From Crotophaga sulcirostris (lineage: Eukaryota > Chordata > Aves > Cuculiformes > Crotophagidae), in assembly GCA_013397455.1 (NCBI GenBank), contig VYZB01000295.1, positions 90,271 through 154,270 on the forward strand: 64,000 nt of DNA, read 5' to 3'. The position numbers were made by a program, and so were the translations under genes. Under the pieces are notes generated by a model that was given only the letters and a program-made list of their open reading frames with translations, did no database searches and was not told the DNA's origin. Below, piece by piece: positions 13,904 to 26,300 of this stretch. Each line of letters opens with the position of its first letter. The stretch's first letter is position 1.

Positions 13904-13957
13904 CTCTCTGATACTCTTGATATGAATATAATTTTTTTGACCCCACACAAGCTCATC
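13904..13957 (-). CDS. TDRD9: TDRD9 exon, end of helicase-associated region
   Basis: The exon is 54 bases, with its acceptor at 13958-13959 after a pyrimidine run and donor GTAAG at 13902-13903. Its 18 codons read DELVWGQKNYIHIKSIRE, against human DELNWGRLNYIQIKRIRE. It follows directly in the protein from the exon at 14909-14953. It is open and in phase 0 at both ends. Confidence 0.88.
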
Positions 13958-14908
13958 CTGGAAGTGAAAAATTAAAATGCAAAAATTGTTAAAAGCTCGT
14001 TTCTTCTACTGCTAATAACCTTTCTCTCATATTCTTCTGTGTAGACAAAAAAAATGGTTATTTTATATATATAATATTACATATATATAGTGGTTATTAT
14101 ACAGCAGTGGAAGAAGAATTTGATGTGATTTCACAGCTTTCTGTGCATCCGTATCAATCGAGTATTACAACATGTATGAAAATATAATACAATCACATAC
14201 TTGTCTAATAAACTATATCTTGGTTACCAACAGAGCAGCTGTGGGTTATCAAATTTTTCATATAAATCCACAACTAATTCCTCTCTATTGCTACTATACA
14301 ATCTAAAATGGACACTCCTTCAAAAAAACCCACAAGTTCTTTATTTGGATGCATAACTTCATCAGACAGATTGTGGCCATCTTGGCTACTCATTGTAACT
14401 CCATGTATGTTACACACTGGTGTTCCTAAAGCAAATTATGCTCTGAAAGAAAAAGGTTTTCTTATACATATAAAAGAAAGACTGAAGGCAGTTATAAGGT
14501 GCACACTACTGTTTTCCATGACTGATGCAATAAAGATCTTCTATCTTTCAGGGTTTTTTCCAGGGGGTGGGAAGATTTGTGTGTTTCTTCAAAAAATAGA
14601 GAGAGACACTTAGGCATATTAAAAGTATTTCTTTCAACTAGAGTTCAATTTCGCTTTTCAGTTTGGATTTCAAACCCTCTGGTCACTGTTGATCCACCTG
14701 TAAAAGGGACTACATAGGGTATTGCCTTCAAATACTCAGCACTGGATTCTAAGACCCGTTCTCTCAAAGACTATGCTTCTATTTACTTATGAAAAATTAT
14801 AACTACTACAAAGCAGGACTGCTAGCAAAATTCCTTACCAATAATATAAAATAGTGCAGCATCGAAGCCACTAACATCAAACAGAAAAGTAGAAAAAGTT
14901 TAATTAAC

Positions 14909-14953
14909 CTTGGGGTGTATCAGCTCCCCTCTTTGTCTGTACGCCTGCCATGC
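14909..14953 (-). CDS. TDRD9: TDRD9 exon, helicase-associated region
   Basis: The exon is 45 bases, with its acceptor at 14954-14955 (preceded by cttctttcttag on the minus strand) and donor at 14907-14908. Its 15 codons read AWQAYRQRGELIHPK, matching human TWKACRQTGELRYPK. It is open, phase 0 at both ends, and contiguous in the protein with the next exon. Confidence 0.85.
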
Positions 14954-15437
14954 CTAAGAAAGAAGCAGTGTAGTATTCAGGTAAAAACTGTTGTGCTTTA
15001 GTAATAACAATTACAAGTATTAATGTGACAGTTAAAACCATTAAGTTTTTTCCACTGAAGTTAATTTTTTTTAACACCAATTTAAAGACCAGAAATACCT
15101 ATGGGCTAACACAGACTACAAATATTTAAGCACAAAAGAGCGTAAGGAAATGTAAATGACAGTCATTTAAGTTGGACGAGACTTCATCAGATCAATTGTT
15201 CCAACATTACACACAGCAAGGCTAACTTAGATCAGGTTTTTGAGGATCTTGGCTATAAAACCTTACATAATCTTGACCGATGTCATGGTTGGACCCACTC
15301 TGAGTAGGAAACTAGACTACAGACCTCCTTATGACTTTTCCAGTCTTAAGTATTTAATGATTCTAGTTTAATATGATGCTTGCCTGGCTGGTTCCTAAGC
15401 AGATATAAATATATCTCACTCTTATGAATAGTCTTAC

Positions 15438-15508
15438 TTTATTTTCTTGAGGGTGGTCTTCTTTTGCTTATACGTGAGCACACAAAGTGGCATGGCTGCA
15501 AAACAATT
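15438..15508 (-). pseudogene. Tentative decayed TDRD9 exon (NFFAMPF segment)
   Basis: The segment lies between an acceptor (15509-15510) and a GTAAGA donor (15436-15437). It reads NCFAAMP, similar to human NFFAMP, and the preceding codon is a stop in place of lysine. It sits in the right order between neighbouring TDRD9 exons. The rest of the exon does not align and the exit phase is wrong for the next exon, so it is either decayed or a chance match. Confidence 0.3.
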
Positions 15509-16189
15509 CTAAGAATGCATCACTGGATGGTTTAAATGATTTCATTATTAAGTAGAAAAATCTATGACAGATGCTTGAAGAATCCATTTCTTCTAGTTTG
15601 ACAAGTCACCTCATATTACAATTTTCCAGCTTACCGTGGACACTGACTGTTAGCATAGTTGAATAGTCAGACTGAATTTCTCTACCTTAATTGAACAATA
15701 TTGACATACTGATTTTAAATAATGCTTTTGACACTCACCACTTCCATACCAAAGCCTTGCAATATGTCAGAAAAATAAAGTCCACTTATGATTTCAGAAA
15801 GCTTTTAAAAGAAAAAATGTCACATATCACATAAACCAGGCTCAACAGCCTTCACTTCCCTGGATTCTCCTATTTCTACTACCAAAGTTTTGGATCTTTT
15901 CTAATTCACCAAAAACTTTTCATAAGCAATGACTTAAAAAAGATGTGCTAATGATTCTATGAACTTGAAGCCTATCCTGGAAGAAATCTAATCTGAACCA
16001 CGGTGTTTGAAGCAAGTACTTTCTCTGTCCTTTTCTGACACTCAGCTTCCACATCACTGACATATAGAGATACTATATAGAAAGCTGTTTGAATGTCTGT
16101 GTTTCTTCTACAGGACAACATGCTGGTCTATAGAAATATCACCTGCAGATTAACAGGACATGAAAGAAATACAGTATACAGGGAAGTGA

Positions 16190-16300
16190 GACTGAGTGCC
16201 ATGGTTCAGGTGATCGGATGGTGTTAGTGTTGGCTTATAGGTTGGACTTGATGACCTCAGAGGTCCCTTCCAACCTTGTGATACTGTGATACTGTGAATT
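16190..16300 (+). repeat. CR1 LINE 3' end fragment
   Basis: Contains 'ggttggacttgatgacctcagaggtcccttccaacct' (quoted in part) and ends with tandem 'gatactgt' octamers typical of CR1 tails. It is a short truncated copy in plus orientation. Confidence 0.8.
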
Positions 16301-17412
16301 AAGAAAAGGTGATGCTTGAGCCTCAGAATCAGTGGGTATGCACGGCCTATGTGCCCATGTGTGTTTTGTAAGTCCGACAACAGAATAGAGAAAAACAAGT
16401 CAGCTTTCACCGAAGTGAAAAGAGGCCAACACACATAAAATGGAACAAATTACATCTGCAGCTGAAGATTTTCAAGTCTCCAGAAGATTACAGAACATGT
16501 CAGACCATCCATAATGTAAAACACCGCATTTTGAACAGTAGGTTCCTCTAGCTGAAATCTTTCCCATGCTAAACCGGTTCTGCTTGTAATCACTGGGATC
16601 GACCTCTGTCCATGGTACTGAGCCACCAAACAACCAAGTGTAAAGAAAAACCACACTTGGACAGAAAAAAATAATACGAATTCAAAGATATGAAGCCTGG
16701 AGAAAGGACACCAAACCCATTCAGTACTAGAATTTACCAGTCCAAATAATACAGACAAGAAGAGGCAACCTACTATTACCTGTAGTGTAACTTCTTAGCA
16801 AGCAGAACGAAGCAAGTACACACCAAAACAGTACAGTGTGATTTGCATCAATCAGTATTTGCAACAACAAAATGTCGCTATGTAAATTTGTTCTTCTTGA
16901 GCTGAAATGGGGCACTCACCAGACAGTAGTCATATGGACAAAGATGAGACATTTTTGGCAGAATAAATAAGGAACATTCTGCAAAACCTAGAACACACTC
17001 TTACTGGAATTTTCTCCTGATTACTGCTAATTACACAAATTACAGGAGACAAGCTTACCTGTATAAATACATTAATAAATGCTTAGAGGTTTATTTCTAA
17101 AAAATTAATCATATTTTAATATCATTTAAAAACCTCCAAGGTTGATGAAAAATATTTTGCACAAAACCCCTGGTATTTTCCTAAAAAGATGTTTTATTTT
17201 GAAAGAACAAGCAGAACTGCACTTTTTTTGTAACATGTATTATTTAAACTTCCTGAAGAAATGGAATTCAAAATTTTGTCCACAACTATGCTTTCTGAAA
17301 GACACAGGATATCAAAATTGGAATGAGATCATGAGATTTAGCTTTGTCTTCAAAAGAAGGCCAGAACAGAAACAGTCTTATTTACCAGTGAAATTAATCA
17401 AAATTAGGTTAC

Positions 17413-17514
17413 CAAAGATCTTAGAAAGTAGTAGTACACTGCTGCAGAACTCCTTGCAAACTTATTCACCAGTTTCTCAAGTATACGTAATACTCCTGTA
17501 TTCTAAAAACACCA
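17413..17514 (-). pseudogene. Tentative TDRD9 helicase exon with frameshift
   Basis: An acceptor lies at 17515-17516 and a GTAACC donor at 17411-17412. The minus strand reads VVFL, then ITYT in the same frame, then after a one-step frame change LEKLVNKFARSS and VY. Human TDRD9 has VFLPGLGEINYMHELL and VYPLH at nearly the same distance (73 bases here against 75 expected). The frame is interrupted. Position in the gene order is correct, but the similarity is weak. Confidence 0.35.
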
Positions 17515-18134
17515 CTAGTTTTAACAAAAAGTCTAGCATGTAAGAAAACTAACCATTATCAAGAACTACAGGTCATGACATTAATTGAAGATGTATACAT
17601 GGGAACAAAAACATTTCCTAAATACGTGGCCAGTGTTAGGCCAAAGTTGTAGAAACAACTGTGCGACATTTTCAAATAGTAAACATCAATTTAAAAAACA
17701 TAGACAGTAACAAAAATTAATATTTACTTATTTCAACAGACAGTAAGGAATTAGTTAAACACCCACTGAAAATTAATGCCTGGTTTGAATTTTTTCTTCA
17801 TGGCTTAATGTTATGTTTTAGTTTACAATGCAAAACAGTTGCCTGGTTTTATTCTTCATATAAACAATGTTCAGCTCTGGTCTGCAGCACAGAACCTGCT
17901 TTCCATAAGACACTTGAATAGTCACTTACACTCCAGGGCATTCAATAAGACCTACAAGCAGTCTTAGTATGAGTAACCTGAGTAGAAATCACACAAATAT
18001 ATAAAGTAAAAGCAGGGATGCACAGAAAATTAAGTTACCACTAATAACTGTAATGCATGGGCTGATGCTGTCCCTCAAGTAATGTCTTATTTCCCCGAAG
18101 AATCACTGTTCCCAGATTTTGAAATTTATCCTAC

Positions 18135-18219
18135 CTATTGCTCTTCATCTCCAACTCGTCAAATGACTGAATCAAAGACACTGCTGCTTCATACGTTTCC
18201 ATTCATATCTCTGGTTCTT
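18135..18219 (-). pseudogene. TDRD9: TDRD9 helicase exon with in-frame TGA
   Basis: The exon is 85 bases, with its acceptor at 18220-18221 and donor GTAGG at 18133-18134. It reads EPEI, stop, then METYEAAVSLIQSFDELEM. Human has EEPVITKDIYEVAVSLIQMFDDLDM. The TGA at 18203-18205 is in the frame fixed by the strong downstream match. No acceptor AG lies between it and the matching part, so splicing cannot easily avoid it. The lesion falls between the two helicase lobes. Confidence 0.8.
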
Positions 18220-18225
18220 CTATAT

Positions 18226-21200
18226 TTTGAGAAGGAAGCTGTGTGGAGAAGAAAGGACTGAGCTTAACACAATATAACAGACTAGAAGACTGTAGATCAA
18301 GAATATGTGCTTTTTGGTTAGAACGGATGCAGCATAGAAGCTGTACAAGTAACTAACTTAATCTCGATCATTCACTGCTTTCTGAATAGGCATTTTCCTT
18401 TTAGCATTCTACCACCATTCCAGTATTGTACTCAAGAAATACTTGTGATATTTACCTACTTAAGATATGCACTAGCCCACACTCCATCCCATAACATTTG
18501 GAGGACATGCTCCATAACTAGAAGTGTTAAGCATACGAGACTAAGCACAACCCATGGGAACAGGATCAAAAGCAGGAGGGGAATTTGTACAAGGCACGCA
18601 CAGACCTTCTCACAGGTCTATAATGCAGCTTTAAAAGAAAATGCTTAATGAACCAGAAATACTCTGGGAAAGGTCTACAGTATTACACATTTTTTCTTTT
18701 TGCTTTCAATCATTGCTCACCTTTCATTCTCAGGGTTTCTCCTCACTCTAGCAGAGTGGCGTTATCTCTAACTTTTCTAGAACTGTATTACAGTGTCATT
18801 TACCCTCCACACACTTCCCACTATCAGAAATCCTACAGTCAAACAGCACTTCTCCCCCTTACGTTATGCCTTAGAAGTTCTTTCCTCTTCCCTCCCTCTA
18901 TCCTCAAGTGAAATATTTCATTTTCTTTTATGCTGAAACCTATCAGTTTAAGCCATTCAAGACTTTCTCAAGAAAAACAGTAGGTTCAAGTGATCAGCCT
19001 CTACATTCTTTCTCTGCAGGTTGTGTGTGTATGCTTTAAGCAATCACGTATTTTCTCACTAATTAACAAACATCAATTTTTACGTATATGCTCAGCCCAG
19101 TATTTTTCCTAGCATATCAGTTGCCTTCACCTGCTGTTTGATATACTACAGTAGTAGTTCAGCATTTCAGTACATCCTTATTTAGGCTTGGACTTCTCAT
19201 TTTTACTTTTAAGGTACTGTAATTAAAGTGATAGTGAAAACAGCATTTTTGCTTTAAGCCTAACACTCCATAAGAGCCGGACTGTACAGTAGCAACAAAA
19301 ATGCAGTAGCCAGCAGGAATCAGTAAATACGTGCAGATAAATACTAACAAAAGCTAAGATGCAGCTGTAGCCAGGGAGATTTAACAAGGATATAAAATGT
19401 AAGGAAAAAGCTTCTGGAATCAAACTCAAAACGAAAGCTGAATTGCCAAGAATAATACTTCAAGGTTGCTACGCACAAAACTAAGATATTCCAAGTCTTC
19501 CCCTAAAAGAAGCAGAAGTTATTTACCAGTTATTCACATTTCACAGGGCTTTGATTTTAATCAAGCACAAAACTAAGATAACACTTATTCCAAGTCAGTT
19601 ATCATATAAGGAAAAGATGATTCTGCAAAAGTTTTCAATGAACAAAAACAGCAACAGAAAGACATACGATGAAGTTTGTATGTGTACTCATAAGACTATA
19701 ATTCATCTGTGTCCTTCAACTGTCTGAAGTGAGATAAAATTTAGTAAGACTGATCCCCTGGAAACAGCCAGGAAGACTTCTCAGGTTTACAACTTTGCCA
19801 ATCCTGGAGCTTCTTAACTGCACTTTACACCCACGACAGTAAAGCTTTTCCAATGAAGGTTGATTAGTCCATGAGAAACCACAGACAACGTTCCAGTAGT
19901 TTTGGTAAGTAGTACTTTTTTCCAACACATGTGATAAGCTAAGGAATTTATCTTCTCTGGGTTGTCTGAACATAAGAATTATATTTTTAGATTATCCCTG
20001 CTTAAGCAAGTGTCAAATTTGTCTTTTCAATTTTGTTATCAATTGTACCTTTAGTATTCTTTAACATGACAAGGCTGCCACATCACTCCTAATAAAAGGT
20101 AACAATGTGACAAACACAGCAGGTCCAAAGGCCCAGTCAGAGCTGACTGAAATAATAAAACCATAATTGGAATAGCTTTTGACAGCAGTTCGCTACCTTT
20201 CCTCTGGACTCTTGACTTCAGTTCTAGGAATATGAAAGAGGTTTTACATTTGCAAGCCAAAAATGGGACACACTTTTTTGCCTTAGGTAGAGACATGGGA
20301 TTTCACAGATCTACTGCCAAAGACTAACATCCATGCCTACATTTCTAAAATCTGGTCGCAGAATTAAGGCCATTATGCCAAAAGAAAAAGAAATCTACTT
20401 TTTATAAACCTATACTCGAAAACTCATCAATAGAATCCATAAATGACCCAATATCCAAGCCAAGGTAAGCCAGAGCTACACTGAAGAGTGTTTCTCTCTT
20501 CCCTCCCTCATTTTTATTCTTTCCTACAAATGAAGTGATTCAAGTGGAAAGCTTTATCTTTGATTCAGCTAGATGTCTATCTAGTCACACAGCAAAGGTT
20601 TTGCTGCAAACAGGCATACAAAAGAAAAAATTTCTACTGATTTTCCAAATCACAACCGACATCGATGAATTCCCAAGTTATCCAAGTCAAAACTGCTCAA
20701 AGAAAATTTTTCTTTTCAAGCATAGCATTAAAAATTATCACCTACAGAAATGAGTGATATATTCAAGCCCAGAACTCCACAGGATTCATAAAAGAATTCT
20801 ACATTTATACAGTAACATTCAACTACTTTAGATTTTTTTGAGAAGGGACCAAGGTTCGTACCTCACAGCAAACAAGACAGTTACAAAGGACTAAACTGAT
20901 TTCAATCAAGATGTTTTAAGGAATTAGTTCTGATTTAAGTCATCCAATTTTACAGTAATTAATTTTAAAATCTAAAGACAACTTAGAAAAAATACGTTTA
21001 TCTAAAAAGTAAATACTTTTTTAGCTTCTGTATTCTTTTTGTGTGAATTTTACAGGCTTTTATTGGCAAAAATAAAACCTTAAAAACTAAAGCCTGAAGC
21101 CTGTACCTCACGTAGCTAACTGATTTGATTTTAGTGTGATGAAAGATGTGGTCCTGCTTCCATATGGCGGCATTATCTCATTAAGTGCCTTAACACTCAC

Positions 21201-22360
21201 ACTCTGCCTTCATTTTCCTTAGGATGTTACATAATTCTTCTTGGACCATCCACGTTTTTAAGTATTTTTAAAATAAAACTACTAGTCAGAGAAAATCCCC
21301 ACAGGACACAAGAACAAGCATCAGTGCTTTCCTATTCACCTTCTTTTTTTTCTCCATCCATATTTAAAAAAAGGAAAATCAAGAGCACTTATGTGCTTCT
21401 ATTGTTGCCCTAAGGTACAAATAACTTCGACAATCATACTCTTCTCCTCCTACTAAACAACAGAATGACTACAGCTAGGAAAACACAACATAAAGAAACA
21501 GATGAAAACTTTAAAGAAATCAAGGCAAAATGCTCATATACACAGAAAAATATGAAAAGGCATAAGCACTTCAAGCACTTCCTTTTGTTCGTGATCTCTG
21601 AGATGAAAGGTGTGGCAGCTGACATTTGGCTCAAATAGCAGCTATGACAAATGCAATTTGACTGAAGTAGACTTCTTACTGAATTTCTTGGTTATCTTTT
21701 TGTTGCCATCTATCATCAGAAATCTTTTACAAAAATCACGCATTACATAATCTCTTCCATATTATCTGTCATATTAATGTGTGAAAACTGACAAGCCAAC
21801 TGCTACATGCATTTAGTTTGGGTTTTTTTGGCTACACTAAAACTTCAACAGTTTGACAGCCATTTATTCTAGCTTGCTCGTGCTCAGGCATAACCAATGT
21901 CCATGCGGCATACAGGATAACCAATTATTTTCTCCTGGGTTTCCCATAAACTACACATTTGTTTTATTTCTCTAGTTTCTGTAGAAATAAGGGATGAAAC
22001 CCAAAGATTCACTGTATAATAACAGGAGGACATACTGCTACTTTTTAAGTGCATCCCCTGTTTTCTTCATGACATTAACATCACAAGTGTTGTGGATTAT
22101 CAAAATGAGTTACTTCCATGGCCCAGATATTATAGCATGGTTGTTACTATTAAAGCACGAGTGCATTTATTCCACTTTGCTTTAATCTGTTCATTTTGCC
22201 TTGGACCATAATACTGAAAGAGTTCAGGAACTCAAGTAAATTCTTACGCAGTTGTTTTTCAACTGTAAAACAAACTCATATTATAAACCTACAGATACCA
22301 GATTAATTCAAACTTAACATTTATTCCTTCATTATGTATGCAGATACATGCTATACAATA
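18226..22360. other. TDRD9 intronic sequence, no exon recognised
   Basis: AT-rich intron. A short exon of about 20 bases, linking the ...YTVHFQ exon at 23.7 kb to the EPEI exon at 18.2 kb, is expected from phase but was not found. Open frames, such as the 85-codon minus frame at 19716-19973, match nothing I know. Confidence 0.5.
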
Positions 22361-22369
22361 GCATGCCAT

Positions 22370-23380
22370 GAGTTCTAACTGGCTGGCTGGTCACATCCAG
22401 GGAGTAGTGGTCCGTGGCTCAAAGTCAAAATCAAGACTGGTGACGAGTGGTGTCTCTCAGGGGTCCATACTGGGACCAGTGTTATTTAATATTTTCATCA
22501 ACAACATAGTGAGATCGAGTGCACCATCAGCAAGTTTGCAGATGACACCAAGCTGGGTGGTGCAGCTGACACACCAGAAGGACAAACTGTCATCCAGGAG
22601 GACATGGACAAGCGGGCCCACATGACCCTCATGAGGTTTAACAAGGCGAAGTGCAGAGTCCTGTGCCTGGCTAGCAGCAACCCTCTTTCTCTGGGAGATC
22701 AGAGAGCTGCCCTGTGGAAGAGGGCTTGGCAAGCTGGACACGAGCCAACAATGTGTACTCGCAGCCCAGAAGGCCAACTGTATCCTGGACTGCATCAAAA
22801 GAACCATGGCCAGCAGGTTGACTGAGTTGATTCTGCCACTCTACCTGGCTCTTGTGAGACCCCACCTGGAGCACTGTGTCCAGTTCTGGGGCACTCAGCA
22901 CAAGGATGATCATGAAGTTGTTGGAACAGGTCCAGAGGAGGGTTATGAAAATGATACAAGGGCTGGAGCATCTCTGCTATGAAGACAGGGTGAGGGAGAT
23001 GGGGTTGTTCAGCCTACAGAAGAGAAGGCTCCGCGAAGACCTTAGAGCAGCCTCCAGTACTTTAAAGGGGCTACAGGAAAGCTGGGGACAGACTTTTTAG
23101 CAAGGGCTGCTGTTACAGGACAAGGGGTAATGGCTTTAAACAAGAGAGGGGAGATTTTGACTGGATATAGGAAGAAATTTCTTACAGTGAGAGTGGTGAA
23201 ACACTGGCACAGGTTGCCCAGGGAGGTGACAGATGCCCCACTCCCTGCAAACATTCAAGGTCAGGCTGGATGGGGCTCTACGCAACCTGATTTAGTTGAA
23301 GATTTCCCTGATCACTGCAGGGGGGTTGGACCAGAAGACCTGTAAAGGTCCCTTCCAACCCAAAGCATTCTACGAATATT
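22370..23380 (+). repeat. CR1 LINE, 1-kb copy with reverse-transcriptase remnant
   Basis: A 5'-truncated CR1 in plus orientation. Near 22440-22500 the frame reads [20 protein letters not shown], the conserved reverse-transcriptase block preceding the catalytic motif. The downstream ORF2 end and the usual 3' untranslated part follow, finishing with 'cccttccaacccaaagcatt'. Several frameshifts and stops mean it is not active. It is inserted in the TDRD9 intron between the exons at 23712 and 18219. Confidence 0.92.
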
Positions 23381-23711
23381 CACTGAGTTTGTCAGCTGTA
23401 TTCAAAGAGCTCTATGAGCCCTCATATGTTACTTCCTGCACAGACTTCTACATTGTTCATCTTGGATGCAAACTACCAAAGAAAATGCCACATGCTGCTT
23501 CAGATTCCCCATACTTTTCATTCCATTTCTGTTACATGAAAGAAGAACTAGGCCACTGGTAAGGAGACTCCTGTTTTATCACCACATATTAATGTTTATC
23601 CAGAACTGCAATGTAAAATTGGTTATTTGTAATTTTATTACACAGTTTCCAATTAACCGTATCAATTTCTTTCTTATTATTCCCAAAGAAATAACGTTAC
23701 ATTTACAATAC

Positions 23712-23876
23712 CTGAAAATGAACTGTGTACTTCAAATCATCAAGATAATATTCTTTGACTTCATAAGGTCTGCCTTCCACCTTAAATACACAGGCTGGTC
23801 TCAAACCATTACGAACTGGAAGTGCAAAGTAATCAGCAAATTCTTTACAGTTGATAGAAGCAGACATCAATATCAC
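23712..23876 (-). CDS. TDRD9: TDRD9 helicase exon with motif III
   Basis: The exon is 165 bases (55 codons), with its acceptor at 23877-23878 and donor at 23710-23711. It reads VILMSASINCKEFADYFALP and later VKEYYLDDL. Human has VVLMSATISCKEFADYFAVP and VEEYYLNDL. Motif III is S-A-S instead of the usual S-A-T; this couples ATP hydrolysis to unwinding in the family. It is open, phase 0 at both ends, and follows the 25291-25371 exon. Confidence 0.88.
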
Positions 23877-25290
23877 CTGTTAAAAAATTCCACAGTACAT
23901 GTAAAACGTTATTTTTAGCACAAAATGCCACGCTACACTGGAATCTCCACTTATTCTTAACATGTAAATGGTCTAATTTTGTGTAATAGAGTATGTATCC
24001 TAGGCACGTTTAAGTCAAAGCTAAATGCTTAAGATTCCCTAGGTAGCATGTGGAGAAAGGCAAGCACCTGTAAGAGAACAGATCAGGCCTAGGGCAGACA
24101 ACGTGAAAAACATTTTCCTGTGGTAAAAGTTCAACTTGAAAAGAGATAGTACTCCTCCTTAAGCTTATGATCTCAACATAGTCTTCAAAAGAAAAAAAAC
24201 AAACATGTACGCTAAGTATTTTCAACTCCGATTTTACTAAAGAATTAGATTAGATATCAATGCCTTTAAATCCACCAAAAGATCAGCTTATTCCTACAAC
24301 AGGAAAGCTAAGAAAGGCTGATTTAGCTTCACACTACTATGTCTTTAAATTCAAAGGCAAGTGCATTTTCTTATTGGGAAGAAAAGGGATAAAAAGTAGA
24401 TGTGCACAGATGTGTCCTATGCCCACTGGTACGGCACTTCTGGTGAGTGAGTACATGCTTGGAAGATCTAAAGATCAAAGTTGTTTCAGTTTGAATCCAT
24501 GCAGTGGATTGTACATAAGAAAACATTTCCTCCCAACAGCACCAGAAACGGCCAATATAAATTCAGGTTAGATCTGTTTTGGACAAACCAGTTTGCATTA
24601 ACTGAACAATTAACTGAAGCACTTAAGAGATACATGCAGACTCAGAAAATTTCTGCAGTCCCCAGTAGCTGCACAGAAATAGAGTTAGACTAACTATCAC
24701 CTGTACTTAATGTCTTGCAATTCACAAATTCGTTACTTTGACACCACAAGGACTAAATATGTCATGCTAAATCTCTCAAACTCTGCTTTAGTACAAAGCA
24801 CAGTTACCTAACATGTAGAGGAAAAAATCCCAGCTATGTTTTAACATCAGTTCTGCCTAGAAATTGCAATATAGCATTTCCAGCTTTTACTTTTTTCCAA
24901 ATATCTTGTCCCATTAAAAAAAAAAAGCTCAGTAATTCCAAGAGTTAATGCTAACAAATTTAACCAAGGATAAGCACTGCCCCCAATAGCAATTACGTAA
25001 TTCTAGTCAAATATCTATCTTGCATGTTTTAGCCTTAAGCAAAATTTAGAAGCTAATGCATTCTAACATGAGGAAAAATAAAAAGTCTCTCAGAACACAT
25101 TATAGCAGCCAGGAAAAGAATGTCCTTTAGCTTGCTTGCTTATGAAGAATAGCAAACTAAATATTTTAGTAAAAAATAATGGCACATTTAAGGTAAGTTC
25201 TTTAAAACATGCCCTGTAAATTTTTGTAAATCAAAAACATGTAAAAATTCATCTTGGAAGAAAAAATTGCAGAATGTATTTTGAACCTAC

Positions 25291-25371
25291 CTTTACAGAT
25301 TGTGAATTTGTACACAACAGTTTACGGACCACCAAGAGCAAGAAATCCATTTCTTTTGTACGCTCATGCAC
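25291..25371 (-). CDS. TDRD9: TDRD9 helicase exon after motif II
   Basis: The exon is 81 bases (27 codons), with its acceptor at 25372-25373 and donor GTAGG at 25289-25290. It reads VHERTKEMDFLLLVVRKLL, matching human VHERTEEMDFLLLVVRKLL almost exactly. The first two residues complete the DExH box begun in the preceding exon. It is open and in phase. Confidence 0.92.
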
Positions 25372-26196
25372 CTGGAAGACGTTATCCACAATTTAATTTT
25401 CATTAATTCATGCTGCTCTTTCTGTCAATCTCTTCTTTTGCTACTCAATTTCATGCTTTATATTCATAGCTTGGAATAATACATTTCCACAGAAGAAAAC
25501 ACACCTTTTAAGACTATGCATATTAATCACAATTTAAAACCCTAACACAGCTTTTCAAATGACTATAGCACCCTTTCTGGAAGTCATATGCACTGTTAAG
25601 TCATTAAAATTGTACAATGACTAGAAAATCAGTTGTGAGCTCTAGCCACTAGTTCTACTGGACTTGATGACAACAGCTGAAGTGATCCTGAAGATGGGAA
25701 AGTCAACTGTACTAAGATCACAAATGATCCAAGCAGGAACTAAGTCAGATTGTCATGCACAACCGCTTTCTAAAACATTTTCCACCAGCATACATTCTAG
25801 CACCTGACTCTTCTGCTTGTTCCTTGCAGTTTGATAAATACTTCTTCTCAACATTACTGGTGATGATCATATCCCCTTTTTGAATCATCATAGTTTAAAT
25901 ATATTAAGCACAGCAGCTTTTCCCAGAGATTAACCTTCAAAGGTCAACATTTACCCCCTGCAAGGTAACCAGCATATTGTAACACAATACAAAGATACAC
26001 TTATATTCAATATTGTCCCATTACAGAAAAGATTTAACTAAGGCAGTTTTCAGGCTGACAGCAAGACCTTAGTGTGAAAAGTCATGATTTTCAGACTTAT
26101 TTTTGCTAGGGGATACTCCTCAACACTGCACTATTCTAACAGGGCTGACACCTGCAATTAAAAATGAATTGGAGAGCATCTGGTTGCTAAAATCTG

Positions 26197-26300
26197 TAGA
26201 ATCACAGAATGGTTTGTGCTGGAGGGGACCTTTACAGATCTAGTCCAACCCGCTTGTAATGAGCAGGGACATCTTCAAGAAATGGTTACCACTGGGCCAA
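26197..26300 (-). repeat. CR1 LINE 3' end fragment
   Basis: Reverse-orientation CR1 tail: 'agaatcacagaatggtttg' then 'ggaggggacctttacagatc' and 'tagtccaacccgct'. It is a short, truncated copy in TDRD9 intronic sequence. Confidence 0.85.

Noticed and set aside
14300..14440. Minus-strand LGTPVCNIHG resembling TDRD9 LGTPNCKAVLHG
   Set aside because: It falls in the intron between two adjacent TDRD9 exons, with a stop upstream and no further alignment.
14640..14770. Minus-strand text reading IVFE and AEYLKAIP, similar to a later TDRD9 segment (IVFD...)
   Set aside because: It lies between two exons (14909-14953 and 13904-13957) that are contiguous in the protein, so it is out of order. Its frames are also broken. 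Probably a chance match.
15285..15345. Possible very old CR1 tail (ggttggacccactctgagta)
   Set aside because: Similarity too short and diverged to call.
19716..19973. 85-codon minus frame with SWTNQPSLEKLYCRGCK as a helicase exon
   Set aside because: It does not match TDRD9 or any family I know, and no splice sites frame it.
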